Source: Erigeron canadensis (lineage: Eukaryota > Streptophyta > Magnoliopsida > Asterales > Asteraceae). Taken from it: a stretch of DNA of 64,000 bases. The stretch covers positions 3,224,001-3,288,000 of the forward strand of contig NC_057769.1 in the NCBI RefSeq assembly GCF_010389155.1. The letters run 5' to 3'. This document shows positions 22,476 through 34,962 of this stretch, piece by piece. Made by a program: the position numbers and the translations under genes. The notes below the pieces were generated by a model, which did not search any database, had not been told where the DNA came from, and saw only the letters and a list, made by a program, of their open reading frames with translations. Within the stretch, counting starts at the first letter, position 1; each line of letters starts with the position of its first letter.

Positions 22476-23663
22476 TCTTAATATATACTATAAGACAGTT
22501 AAACTAATGATATACGAGTATTAATCAATCACATCACTCAAAAAGTGTCAATTTCATCAAATTGACTTTTGATGATGTCATCATTTAGATAAACTACAAA
22601 TTAAAAATCCATAATCATTATCCAAATATATTATTATATTGATATTTATATTAATTTGTAGAAAAAAGTTTCATTAATTTACACTTTTTTGTTTTTCATC
22701 AATAATTTACACTTTTTAGCTCTGAATACTTAATATATATATATATATATTATATTATATATATATATCTAGCCATCAACTTAAGAGAATTTACAATCAT
22801 TTAATTAATTAAAAAAGTTCAACATGTGAAATATTGTCTACAAAAACTAATGACTTACTAACAAATATTAGATTTGATTTTTATAAATATTAATATTTAG
22901 TTTAATATTTAGTATAAACATAAATTAAACTCTAGATACATATCTCAAACATAATAACAGATGACGATATATAACATCATCATTTTAAACACAATAGGAA
23001 TTACAAATCATGTGACGATCACAGAACAAAACACGATTTAGAACAGAGCGTTACTTGAATACTAAATCTAAATCAATATGAACTCCATTTAAGATTTATT
23101 TTATCTCTCAATCAAGAAGGTACATAATTTTCTCCTTTTTTATATATTAGTTTTGCGTATTAATGTTTTAAGTACAATTGTCACTCAAATCAAGAGTCAT
23201 AATTGTTATCAAATAATATAAAAACAATTCTAACTGTTATCAAATTATTATAGGACATGTGATTGAAAATAAACCTATGCGTGTTATGGGTCCGCATCAT
23301 GATCATATACATATACTTGAATGTCAAGTACATAATCACAAGTATGTTTATATTTTAATTATTAAATATTTTTCGTAATAATATCACATTATGAGTACAC
23401 ATGATTTCAAAATATTTTATAATAGAGAAATTATTATAAATAACATGTGCCTTGTGGAATGACTACGACAAACATATCAATCAATATGTCTAGGCTAATA
23501 ATAACAGTGACGAACATATAATTATTGTACTACAACTTGCAAAATATAACACTTAAAACCGTATTTCTACAAAATTATAATTTATGACTTAAATGTATGA
23601 AAATTTAATATTGATAATATCGTAAATCTCGTATCCGATGTTGGACACGGGTCTAAAATCTAG
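22476..23663 (+). mobile_element. Non-autonomous Helitron-like element, 1.19 kb
   Basis: The left end is A followed by TCTTAATATATACTATAAG, a typical Helitron 5' TC start. The right end is CCGATGTTGGACACGG (hairpin) then GTCTAAAATCTAG followed by T, the hairpin-plus-CTAG end inserted between A and T. The interior has no Rep/helicase frame. Part of it (22540-22740) is homologous to 60160-60420, a second family member. Confidence 0.7.
22735..22766. repeat. TA-rich microsatellite inside the Helitron
   Basis: Interrupted (TA)n tract. Confidence 0.8.
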
Positions 23664-23904
23664 TTTCTTATTATAGTTTGGGTAGCATATGCGAATTACT
23701 CGTATTAAATACTTAAGACATTTATTCACCCTTCCTACTAAAACGGTAAATCAAAAGTGTTAAACAATTCAAGTTATTTTGAAATACATTTGAATATTTA
23801 TCCAGATTAAATGTAACCATGTAAAGTTTAGACAAATGTTTTTGTTCTTAATTATATTGTCTAGTCGTTAATTAGAACCGTTCAAGTATATATTTTTTTT
23901 AATA

Positions 23905-24140
23905 CATTCACTACCACGTTACCGGTGCATTGCGGCGGATTTTGTGGCGGCAACGGTGTGGTGGGGGGGGACGGTTGTTGGTGGTAGTGATGGCGTCGAG
24001 TGATGTTAGATAATTGATGTAAAAATAATTGATTTAAAGGGTTAATGTTGATATTTTAAAGAGAAGAAAGGCTGACAATGTTATATATTTATTAAAGGTA
24101 TTTTATTCATTTTAGTATAAAAATATAGATATAGATATTG
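23905..24140 (-). repeat. Dispersed GGTGGTGG-rich repeat, Helitron-like
   Basis: The block CGGTGCATTGCGGCGG, then GGTGGTAGTGATGGCG, then AT-rich DNA is the same arrangement as at 3775 and 36455. The GTGCATTGCGGCGG motif resembles the reversed Helitron-type end GCAACGC...CATGCTCG seen at 44770. The boundaries are approximate. Confidence 0.4.
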
Positions 24141-24329
24141 ACAGTATGAAAGTGACCCATTCACATACAACTAAGACTAAACTATCTGCTAGTTTTCTTA
24201 ATTAGGCTTTTAATGAAGACTTAGTTTACATATATATGGTGACAAAAACATTAATGCTCATTAATATTTTCAACTTGCAACTTGCAGTTGAACAAAAGAC
24301 ACGTGGTTCTCCAACTCGTGATATAAAAA

Positions 24330-25071
24330 GAGAAAATTTCATTAAATCACCGTGTGGTTTGTCATTTTATCAATTTTTATACCTCTATTTTTTTTTATTA
24401 TTACTAAGGTGATGACTTTTTATATCATTAAACACCCCTTTCCCAAACACCCGTTTGCAACTTACTGTTAAACCCATCACATGCATACCACGTGAGGTAT
24501 ATTGATCATTTTACCTTCAAACATTTTCTTTCTCTTTTGATTCTCTTTCCAAGATCTAACAACCAATATATTTATATGATATATATGTGTGAAATCTGTA
24601 TCCATAAAACAAAAACAAAGCATAGGAATCAATAAATTATAACTTTTACCTCTAAAACATCTTTTTATTCTTCTTGCTTTTCATTTCTAAATCTAACATC
24701 ACTCAAACTAATTCCATATCTTTTTTATTGGTGTTTTAGGTTGTTAATTTGGTTTTTGGTTTTTGTTGTTTATGAAGTTTTTTTGGATTTAATTGATATT
24801 GTTAAATTGTTTAGATGTAAAGAAAACAGATGAGTTTAATCTAAAAAGAAGTTGAAGAATAAATGGATGGTATTTAGATCTTGGAAAGAGAATCAAAAGA
24901 AGAAGAAATTGTTTGAAGGTAAAATGATCAATATACTCTCACGTGGTATGCACGTGAGGGGGTTAACGACGAGTTGCAAACGGACGATTGGGAGAGGGGT
25001 GTTTTTCACCACAGTAGATGGGCGAAAATTAATAAAATGACAATCACAGTGTGATGTAATGAAATTTTCTC
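24330..25071. mobile_element. Mutator-like element with long inverted repeats, 742 bp
   Basis: The ends GAGAAAATTTCATTAAATCAC and, inverted, GAGAAAATTTCATTACATCAC are flanked by a perfect 9-bp target-site duplication, ATATAAAAA, at 24321-24329 and 25072-25080. The inverted arms extend about 225 bp each (to about 24555 and from about 24875), including CACGTGAGG...GATCATTTTACCTTCAAAC. The 320-bp middle is AT-rich and non-coding. A 62-residue frame at 24852 merely crosses the right arm. Confidence 0.85.
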
Positions 25072-25080
25072 ATATAAAAA

Positions 25081-25661
25081 ATGAAGTTTTTCATACCTAC
25101 GTCAATCAGTAAATTAACATATGGATTCTAGTTAATCTTTAAAAAAAAATATCATTCTCTTAGAATATACTCCTATATTGTTTGTACAATGGATTAGGTT
25201 AAAAGATTTGGAGGTGTTTGATGGGTTGGACGGCGATTCCCTGTTGGTAGGAGTCTTCCTCCCTTGTAAGCCGGTTTAGTTATGTTTAGATCTCTTAGGG
25301 TTTTGCCCGTGGATCGTGTATGTGTTTTAGGGTTTTTCCCGTAGTAGGCATAATGATAATGATTAGGGTTTTCCCCCTTTTATAGCTGCTTTTTCGTGGA
25401 GAATAAGTCTCTCACGCGTCTTTTATCTTTGGTAATGATCTCCTTTATTTAAGGAAGTGATATGATCGTATCTTTTTGTGTTTATCTTCTTTTCCCCAGG
25501 CTATGTGATATCCTGGGTGACCTTTAAGCTTACCTAGGGTGAGGCTTTATTCTAGGTGACGGTGGGTACACCATCATATATATATAGTCCTATAGTACGT
25601 CCTAAACCATTCGTGCACAGGTAGGTAACTCAATAGCATTATTTATGCCTCATAGTTACTC

Positions 25662-25666
<5 letters not shown>
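25081..25666. other. Intergenic
   Basis: No gene is seen. The section 25200-25560 is richer in GC (TTAGGGTTTT words and CCTAGGGTGAGG), but I could not assign it to a repeat class. Confidence 0.4.

Positions 25667-25698
<32 letters not shown>
25667..25698. repeat. (TA)n microsatellite
   Basis: A run of TA dinucleotides abuts the MITE at 25701 and may have served as its target. Confidence 0.9.
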
Positions 25699-25700
<2 letters not shown>

Positions 25701-25878
25701 GGAAAATGATTAATCAACTTAATTGGTGTACTTAAAGATATGCCTAAAACCTTAAGAATTTGACACGTGGATTCCACTAATTCTCTTTTCTAATCTTGCC
25801 CCTGATTTTTCCACATGTCATCATCTTACAATTAGGCATATCTTTAGACATACCAATTAGGTTGATTTATCATTATCC
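25701..25878. mobile_element. Mutator-type MITE, 178 bp (family also at 44409 and 58825)
   Basis: The TIRs are GGAAAATGATTAATCAACTT and, inverted, GGATAATGATAAATCAACCT. The flanks ATATATTTA (25692-25700) and ATATAGTTA (25879-25887) differ at one position and are probably a 9-bp target-site duplication. Length and ends match the 179-bp element at 44409. Confidence 0.75.
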
Positions 25879-26389
25879 ATATAGTTAAATAAATGATTAT
25901 ATAAGTTATAATATAAATTACTATACTAATGCATGCAAGTGGTGCTGCTAGATTTGATTTTGTATTAGCTTGGTTGGCTTATTCGCTGGACCTATATAAT
26001 ACTTTTAAGAAATAACAATCAAATACTTTTATTAATATAAATTTAATGATTCAATCACAAGTTGTATATATTAATCTTGACAATAATCGAATCAGAATAT
26101 CTAGATATGGTAACAAGGGTAGGTATTGTAAAACAAGTATTAAAGACAAGATTTTGACCTTTAAATGATGGTTAAAATGATGCACAATGATTCACGAAAC
26201 AATTGATGCACAATGATTTTCATGATGCACGATCACTTTCACTCAAAAGAATTCTATTGTTCTATATGTTTTACTTTAATACTTATTTTATTTTACCTAA
26301 AACCATGGTAACAATGCTAAAAAAAACTTACAACAATCTCTCAATACAAACAATAGCACTAATGGAATGATTTCTATAGAAATAATAAT

Positions 26390-26730
26390 CACTACTAAAA
26401 ATTATACTTTACCAACAGATTTACCTAACCCAAATTACCAAAGAATTTAATGGCAAATCTACTGATGAAAAATTATCGATAACCGGAGTCCGATTGGTAA
26501 CATTAGTGACGAAGAAACTTTGTAGAAAATGATCAAAACAACATAACCTTCACTGACATATAAAAAAGACTTGAAAACCGAATTACCAAAGAATTTAATG
26601 GCAAATCTACTGATGAAAAATTATCGATAACCGGAGTCCGATCGGTAACATTAGTGACGAAGAAACTTTGTAGAAAATGATCAAAACAACATAACCTTCA
26701 CTGACATATAAAAAAGACTTGAAAACCGTT
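26390..26730. repeat. 148-bp tandem duplication, possibly CACTA-derived
   Basis: Two head-to-tail copies of a 148-bp unit (26433-26580 and 26581-26728) are almost identical; by eye the differences are a T/C in GAT(T/C)GGTAAC and one at the junction. The preceding CACTACTAAAAATTATAC (26390) with nearby TTTACCAACAGATTTACC words resembles the terminus of plant CACTA transposons. No matching 3' end was found in the window. Confidence 0.6.
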
Positions 26731-26907
26731 AAATCTCAATATTTATTCTTATACAATAGTAATTCCTATAAGGTCAGATAGTAACTTGTCAGTAATTTGT
26801 AAAAAAAAGGGAAAAAAAATGTTCTTTTCTTTGTTATCTTAAATTTATTTAATTTTTTAAACGACGCTAAAAGTCATGCTTTAATTTGTCACAAGTATTG
26901 ATAGTAT

Positions 26908-27792
26908 TAGGGGTGTTCATGGTCCAAGAACCGGACCGAACCGGACATGTACATGGACCAAACCGGGAACCGTTTTTGGAAAAATTTGGAACCGAGGACC
27001 AGACCGATATCTCCGGTTTGCTTCATGCTCGGTTTATAGTCGGTTTTTCGGTTTGAAGGTTTGGACCGAGAACATGTCAATTCAACATGAAAATTGATAT
27101 TTGAATGAGACAATAGGATAGTAAACCACATAGACATCCATCATTCATAACTGTGTCCATGCGTAATGTGTTAGGCTTTGATTTTGACGTCGATTTATGG
27201 AAATAGTATTGTCAATACTTACTGTTGGTGCAAATAATATGTAATGCACATGTATATACTACATTACTACCTATAAGAACTCGGTAAGAAACTTAGGAAA
27301 CAAAAAAAAAAAAAAAAACTGTAATAAAAACAAATATAACTTAAATTGAGTATATTTGTAGCAAAAAGATACTACCGAAACACAAATTACATATTTGCAA
27401 TAGTATATTTACTAGTTACTAATAATGTAATAATGATTGTGCTAGCATTTAAATAAACGCGCGCAGGCTAAATGAAATGAAATGGATTATATAACTTGCT
27501 CCGTATCAAATTTATATTTACCGTACCATGCTGCATATACCGATTAATGTCAGATACATTACTTGAGCATGCAAACTTAACTGCAACAAAATGATTAAGG
27601 AATGGGAAATCATCTCGGTTTGGTTCAAACCGAATGTTTTCTCGGGTTAAACATGGACCAGACCGAGAACCGAATAGCTTGAAAATAAAGAACCGTGGAC
27701 CGGACCGATGACCTCAGTTCTATTCGGTTTCGGTCCAAATCCGGTTCGGTTTCTCGGTTTTTTCGGTTTGGACCGCGATATGAACAGCCCTA
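26908..27792. mobile_element. Non-autonomous hAT-like element, 885 bp
   Basis: The ends are TAGGGGTGTTCATGGTCC and, inverted, TAGGGCTGTTCATATCGCGG. A perfect 8-bp target-site duplication, GATAGTAT, lies at 26900-26907 and 27793-27800. The subterminal 200 bp on each side are packed with inverted and direct copies of GGTTCGG/CCGAACC (for example GAACCGGACCGAACCGG), likely transposase-binding sites. The core is AT-rich and non-coding, with an A-run at 27303-27319. Confidence 0.9.
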
Positions 27793-27894
27793 GATAGTAT
27801 ATGTATCTTATTGGGCCTTATTGAGGGCCATAAAGCTAAATGGTTGGTACGGTGTCGCAATATTTGGTGGAAAAATTAAAGAGAATATAAATTG

Positions 27895-28100
27895 TGTTAT
27901 AAACTAAAGAAAGATAACAATGAAGAAAACAAAATAGGAAGAATAGAGAAGTTGACTTCCATTGATCCCTTATTCAACATGCATTAGCCACTATATATAA
28001 TCTTCATAACATTAATACACTTAATACATACAAAAATAAATACAATATGAAAGGTTATGAGTTATGGAATGTGGATAGCCATAATAAAGAATTCATAACA
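27895..28100 (-). repeat. 3' LTR of the Copia element
   Basis: This 206-bp LTR is preceded by AATTG and followed by the reversed purine tract CTCCCCCTTGG. It differs from the other LTR at three positions (C/T, T/C, A/T). Confidence 0.9.
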
Positions 28101-28616
28101 CTCCCCCTTGGCTATCCATTTATCAAAGAATATGTCTCGTTAAAACCTTACTAGGTAAAACCCAATGGGAAAAAAACCTAGTGAAGGAAAAAGAGTACAT
28201 ACTTCTTTTGATACGCTTGAGGATGTTGCCTCATTAAAAACCTTGCCAGTAAAACCCAATAGGACAAAACCATGGTCAAGGGAAAAAGAGTGCAACGCGT
28301 ATATTCTCCCCCTGATGATCACATCACTAGCTCCTTCATCAATATCACGAACAAGCTTTCTTAATTTGATATACAACTTAGTATTTGAAAATCAATGATG
28401 CATTGTCTTCATGTTGATCTATTGATTTCATTCTCTTATAAAATAAAATAAAATATCATAAACTTGATGTGGGCACTTATAAATGCATACTTGTTTCTAA
28501 TCAATCATCCTGCTTTATCAAAACAAACTAAAACTGCTTTGATGGGTTAGCATAATGTAAACTTATACATTTGTTACCTTCAGAGTTATATAACAATATA
28601 TTCATTCAGTAGTGGT

Positions 28617-29026
28617 TCAAGGGTAAAGCAAGTGAAGCAAGGACTTTAGGTCCCAAGTATCCGAAGGACTCATATTTTTCTAATTATACATATGATTATG
28701 TAAAAACGAGAATTAGGGAACTTTAAGCTTTATCAATTAGGTAATAGTTGTTTCAACGGATATAAATTTTTCAAAGCTTAACTTATGCGAAAAGTTTTAT
28801 ATGGTTAAACATCACATAAAAGATTAAATGAAATAATACATTTCTCGATTAGGAGTGATTTATCATTTCAAATTAGTGTTTGAAAATTTTTTAAAATTTT
28901 TGCATTTAATCATATTGAAAAAAAAATAAATTTAAATCAATTTAGAATATCAATAGCTATGTTATTCAAAAAGGCCCCGATAATAAAAGTTTGCTTTAGG
29001 CCTCCGATTTGATTGAGCCGCCAGTG
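28617..29026. mobile_element. hAT-type element nested in the Copia element, 410 bp
   Basis: The ends are CAGTAGTGGTTCAAGGG and, inverted, CACTGGCGGCTCAATC. A perfect 8-bp target-site duplication, TATTCATT, lies at 28609-28616 and 29027-29034. It sits in the 3' non-coding part of the retrotransposon. The ends recall those of the 15156 MITE (CAGTGGCGG). Confidence 0.8.
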
Positions 29027-29704
29027 TATTCATTCTAATACATTTTTATGTGATAAAATCTCTATATTTACTAAATGAATGAACAACAATATTTTATAGA
29101 GTATACATTAACAATGACCCAATGCTACTTGAATATGTATCTCCACTTTTCATGAATGATAATGATTTTTATCAATATCAAGTAATCATATATACAAACC
29201 ATCTTAGTATACTCGATAAATAGATATCTTCCACAAAATGTTGTGTACATCATATAAATTTCTTGTGAGTGACTATTCATAGTTAGAATTAATGTTCGAT
29301 TCCCATATCACATTTTCAAGTATAATTTTCATAGAGATCTTTTGAATTCATAACATATACAAGTTCACATCTCTTTAATATCATTTGAGAAATGAAATAA
29401 ATTTATAGCTCCAAGCTAAATATTTAAACATACTTTATCATATGCATATTATTATATTAAAACACATACAAGATATTCAACATTTTCCTACATGTTGTTC
29501 GATCTCGAGAATATTTCAAGCATGCTTCTAACAATAATCTGGGTCATTAGACATCCTTTATATTTCAAGTAATCTTGCAAATTAAAAAAAAAATAAGACA
29601 TGCTTTATTCATTATATATCCTTAGAGGCTTAAAGATATGTCAATATCGAGCTCAAAACCATCTATAAGACGCTGTTTAATATTATCTTATATTGCCAGA
29701 CTTA

Positions 29705-30740
29705 TAAGAACGTAATGGTTGCATCCACCACATGAGAATATGTCTTATCGTAATCAATTCCATATCTTTGCGGAAAATCCTTATTTTATAATTAACTTAT
29801 CATACTTGCAAAAAAAAATTCGCACACTTTCAAGTGTATGGACTCAAGGTCCCAACTTTGCGTCATTTCCATTTGGCCAATCATCTATGTATGTTAGCAC
29901 TTATTTTCATGCATGATTTCAAGATCCTCATATTTATACATAGTATTTAGCGCTATATCAAAAAATCATTATCGACGTCAATTTCACCTTATCGATTCCA
30001 TAATTCTTTAGACATGTTACAACTCATTGAGATCTTATTATTTTCAGGTACCCGGAGTTTCTCAAAAAAATATTAATGTCTAGTTACTTGACAATAATAT
30101 TCAATGGGGTCTTTCATACTTCGAATCTGACCATCTTAATTTAATACTCCTTTTCTTTCGAGGCTTTTTATTTGGAATTGACTTTTCTACCACCTTCAAA
30201 TGTGTGTAGACTATTTACAAATTGGAGCATTAGAAGCTTTTTGGTTAGTTTACATTGCTGACAATTACTAAATCATGTGAATGAATTATCTCACATACTT
30301 TAAGTTTATATTCATTGATTTGAGGATCTTTAATAATTCATTTACTCATTTCAACAGCTGCTTTTCATTTTTCCCTAATGTTGGGAACATCTCCCCCAAA
30401 TGTTGGGAAAACTACATGTCAATGAGAAACTTAAGCCATAAACAAATATTCCAATGATGACTTTATTTAATACGTACACCTCTTTCATGTTTTAACTTAT
30501 ACCCAAAACAGCCATACTAGTGTCTAGTCTAATCAGACAGTTTCGAACTGAATCAAAGCATAAGCATACACAGTTCCAAGGCACGTCTATTTTTCCCAAC
30601 ATTATTTTCAACATTCTTTGAAGTCTCACCTTTGTGCATTGTGGTGGAGCAACTTAATCATATATTGCACATTCAAAAGTCTTATGAGACATATATGGTT
30701 TCTGACCATAAACCAATTTCAATGGGGAGGAACACTATTG
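29705..30740 (-). pseudogene. Copia pol relic (integrase and reverse transcriptase fragments)
   Basis: The minus strand encodes two recognisable short pol segments. One is an integrase-core C-terminal piece ending MSHKTFECAI (near 30660-30735). The other is a reverse-transcriptase N-terminal motif YDKTYSHVVDATITF (near 29705-29760), a degenerate form of the Copia YDETYSPV(V/A) block. Between and around them the frames are broken repeatedly by stops and shifts. It is non-functional. Confidence 0.7.
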
Positions 30741-33738
30741 GCATGATGTGAGTTCATATTGTTGCATGTTAAATAACATGGCCCCAAATCATATTCATTT
30801 TGATCTAGATAATCATCCTAATTAATCATTATTGCCAATACAATATGGAACATGCTCCCAATCTTACAAGATGAGCAATTAATTATGCAAACATCATGTA
30901 GCGACTTTAGTGACCCATTTAGACGATGCATCGATTTAAAACACTAAATGGTCTTTTGGACGATGTATAGGCCTACTTATATCTCCTTTGCATGTGTTCC
31001 ATTAATTTAAGGAATTCAAGCCTTATTGTACTTGGCATATACTTTTTATAAAGCAAATATGTACAATCCAAATAATCAATTGAAGAACCATGTTGTTCTT
31101 TTACATATTTCACATCATCATTGACCCGGGATGGTCCAACCGGTCATGCCAATTAATCAACCAATCAATGTCTATAAACTTTCGTTTAGACTCACATGTG
31201 CTTTAATACAAGCCACACATGTATTATCAAATCTCAAAACATTTTTATCCAAAAGAGTCGGTATAAAACATCTTCACAATATCTCAACCAGATGCATATA
31301 ACTCATCTTATATATATATTTCATTGATAAATTAATCAGATCAACATCTTAGTCATGATACATATAAATCATGTCCACTATAGATCAATCAACAAATCAG
31401 AATACATATTTTCCATGCAAATATCAGATGCACATTGAAAACAAATCTAATCGACACTTTTACTAATGTGCATTCCATTAATAAAATTTTTCAATTTCAC
31501 AAGCATATAGAAAACTATTATGATCATACATCACTAACAAGCAAACAAAAACATATCATACTCAATCAATCAAACAATAATCTATATATTATATACTCAA
31601 ATATTACAAACTAATTCATATCATATCATTACATTATCTATCGATCTCATCACTGATTATCAAGTAATAAGCATTTGATAAACCTTATAAATTTATATAG
31701 TCAAATCTTCTATAAATAAAACTTTAGAGCTCACTACGATCATATAAACATAAAGTTAATTTCACTTTAATAAATGACATCCATATGGATATAATTTGAA
31801 CTCCATCAAATACACTTTTCCATTTAAATATCTAAAATATTAATAAATCATCAATGCTTTAGATTAATATACGATCCAACACTATAGCATATCAAATAAG
31901 CCAACTATATATATATAATGGGATCAGATAATAATTGACATTAAGATTTATTAATTCACATAAAACTCAAAACTTTTATCAACCATGACTTAAAAGTTAA
32001 TAATATAAAATTAATCCATCATGGTCGATCTTTTGGTATTTATTAGGTTAAAATCGCCCATGAAAATATAAACACCATATATTAAAATCCAGTTAATACA
32101 ATCATAGGCTGCTAATTATAGAGTATTATTCCAACAATTTTCGTAATGCAATCACTCATAGTATCCATAACGATATAGGAGACAAGTCAAAGAATTATTA
32201 AAACTATAGTTAATTCTTTATCGAACATTGTGCGCGTGATCAAACATAGCAAGCTAGCAAAATATTAGTCCAAATAAGAATTGATAAACTACCATTATTT
32301 ATTGGATCAATAATATTGGAATCGGCACAATATATACTTCGGTTCAAACCATTATTTAAGTAAATTAACTTGACACCATATTTGCATACAAAATAAAATC
32401 TATACTTGAATCAATATTCCATACATCCTCAACATATTTTATTTTTTCACTAGTTTTCATTTCCATAATAAAAACAAATAAATCATTACACCGACAATTT
32501 AATTTCATTTCATTGACAAACTCATAATATATATCTCACCACTCGAAGTTTTGAATAACAGAAACAGGAGACATATCAAACAAATAAAATATACCATCTT
32601 CGCATAATATATTCAAAACGTACCTTCATGTTGATAATATCAAAAGAGAACAAACAGATGTTCCATAATTAATAATCAAGCAGATGCACTACCTTTTAAG
32701 ATAATCAAAATCATACAAATATGCAAGCATGTAGTCATAGTTATTATTTATTTTGTTTATTTTGAAATGAAATAATTAATTAATGAACTAATAAAGTATA
32801 GGATAATACAGGAGCAGTAAATAGTACGTTATACAAAGCTTTACCGATCGACCTCATTCATTTCATCATATATGTTTATTACGTTACTAGTAGTAACGAG
32901 CTACACTAATTAGTTTAATATTTTTCTCCATCATAAATTGATTTATATTAAAGTTTAAAACGTTATGTAACTAAAAGTAAATATATAATCAAATTAACCA
33001 TAATACTTGTTGATATCGAAATTCTATGTTACCATGTATTGATGAACTTATATACAAAAGGTGTTTAAGAAATGGATTAAACCAAAAATTTCACAGCAAA
33101 ACAAATGGCACATAATATTTGCATATTAAATATATTTTAATCTATATATATTAAAATATATCAATAATAAACTCACAAATTTAGTAAATGATACAAGACT
33201 ACAAGCGACCTTTGGGTGTCCATATTGATACCATCTATTTATTTATATATTAAGGTTTCGTATGATGCTACTAATATAACAGGCATCACAAATAATTATA
33301 GATTCATTCATATAATAACCTAAGAATAGATATAGCTTCAATCTTTGAGTATTATGTTTTATAGAGGCATATAAGAGATAAACATTATTGGTGATTTATA
33401 AATCATCACATATTTGCAGTAAACTAGGAAGAATTTGTTAATAGTCGATTAAATTGTACCATGTGTAGATGCAAGATTTAAAGGTCGAAAAGTACCTCAA
33501 TATTAACAACCGAAAATCAATCTGAACCAACGTGTAAGAGTCAACACATACCAATCAGTATACTTTCTTCTTTCTACTAGAATGTTACTATATAAATTTG
33601 ACCATTGATGGGAAGATTATCTCAAAATCAACATGCTACTTATCCGTATAGCTTAATGGTGCTTGAAACTAACATCCCATACATGAAACTTAATTAGCCG
33701 TACAAACTCAGATTTTGTAAAGACTCGTGCTGATAACG

Positions 33739-33944
33739 TGTTATAAACTAAAGAAAGATAACAATGAAGAAAACAAAATAGGAAGAATAGAGAAGTTGAT
33801 TTCCATTGATCCCTTATTCAACATGCATTAGCCACTATATATAACCTTCATAACATTAATACACTTAATACATACATAAATAAATACAATATGAAAGGTT
33901 ATGAGTTATGGAATGTGGATAGCCATAATAAAGAATTCATAACA
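33739..33944 (-). repeat. 5' LTR of the Copia element
   Basis: This 206-bp LTR is followed at 33945-33949 by the target-site duplication AATTG. On its internal side lies the putative primer-binding sequence. Confidence 0.9.
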
Positions 33945-34159
33945 AATTGATGAATTAAAATTCCCCTCAAAAAATTATATATTTAACCAATCTTTTAAGC
34001 AATGTATTAGTACAAGTAATATGAATATAGAGTTGCGTTTGTGACATAACTTGAAGTTAAAAATAAACGACAAACAAATTTTATTTTATTTTTAAGTCAA
34101 GCTTGAAAAACATTAACACAAGTAGTTCAAATGTCATATGTGAACTTGTTAAAAACAAT

Positions 34160-34168
<9 letters not shown>

Positions 34169-34212
<44 letters not shown>
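34169..34212. repeat. (AT)22 microsatellite
   Basis: A long perfect AT run, 44 bp. Confidence 0.95.
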
Positions 34213-34215
<3 letters not shown>

Positions 34216-34953
34216 ACTCAAGATGACTTATATTAATATTTAATTCTTATATTTATATTGGAAATTTTTGTATTTTAAATCTATAAGTCTTACTTATATT
34301 GAGATGGCCAAAGATAAAAACTTAAAATATGACGAGTAATATGTTTTTCCCGTAGATTTTGGACCATAAAACTTTTTCGTATTACTATATCCATGCGAAG
34401 TAAAATTTAACAAATCAAAAACAATAAATGCGAGTATCAAATATGAGCACTAGGGGGACACGAGAAAGAGGTATTTCATCTTTGTTAGATGAGTTCATGT
34501 GGTTTTCATGTTTAAAGGTCAATCGCCTAGTTTGACTTTACAGAAAATCACAAGATAGCTGGTACTGTGGTACATGACGATCGCCTTTTTAGGAATGTAC
34601 GTTACAAGTTAGTTGTTAATGACCAGATATTTAATAATAGAGCTATTTGAAAGGGCATTAGACATATCTCGATTTTTTTTTAGAACGGCATTGACATATA
34701 TATCTCGATCTATTATCCTTTGTTATCACCTTTAAGAGAAATCTTTGAAAATATCACTCTAAAAATTAAAAGAAACCTTTAGTTATGGTTTTACAAAGAA
34801 CTAATTGCATTAACAAAGATACACTGAGTATCAGATAAGATAATCAAACTTAAAATTAGACTCTTCTATTATTGAAATACACGCTATAAATGGACTACGA
34901 TATTTTTTAACCTTATTATGTTGAAAGTGGACTTTTGTTAAAAAATGGAATAC
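34213..34953. other. Intergenic
   Basis: AT-rich sequence with no supported gene or repeat boundary. Confidence 0.45.
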
Positions 34954-34962
34954 TAAAAATTA

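Larger units (their letters stand above)
27895..33944 (-). mobile_element. Copia LTR retrotransposon, coding region decayed, 6.05 kb
   Basis: Two 206-bp LTRs (TGTTATAAAC...TTCATAACA) lie at 27895-28100 and 33739-33944, flanked by the 5-bp duplication AATTG (27890-27894 and 33945-33949). The element reads on the minus strand. A purine tract (GCCAAGGGGGAG on the minus strand, plus-strand 28101-28112) abuts the left LTR, and a candidate primer site (CGTTATCAGCACGAG) abuts the right LTR. Minus-strand relics give the order: integrase C-terminal PLKLVYGQKPYMSHKTFEC near 30660-30735, then reverse transcriptase YGIDYDKTYSHVVDATITF near 29705-29760. Integrase before reverse transcriptase is the Copia order. 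No frame exceeds about 80 codons, so it cannot encode working proteins. The LTRs differ by only three substitutions by eye. Confidence 0.9.

Noticed and set aside
34169..34212. Matrix attachment or origin function for the long AT run
   Set aside because: Simple (AT)n tracts are common here and nothing else supports such a role.
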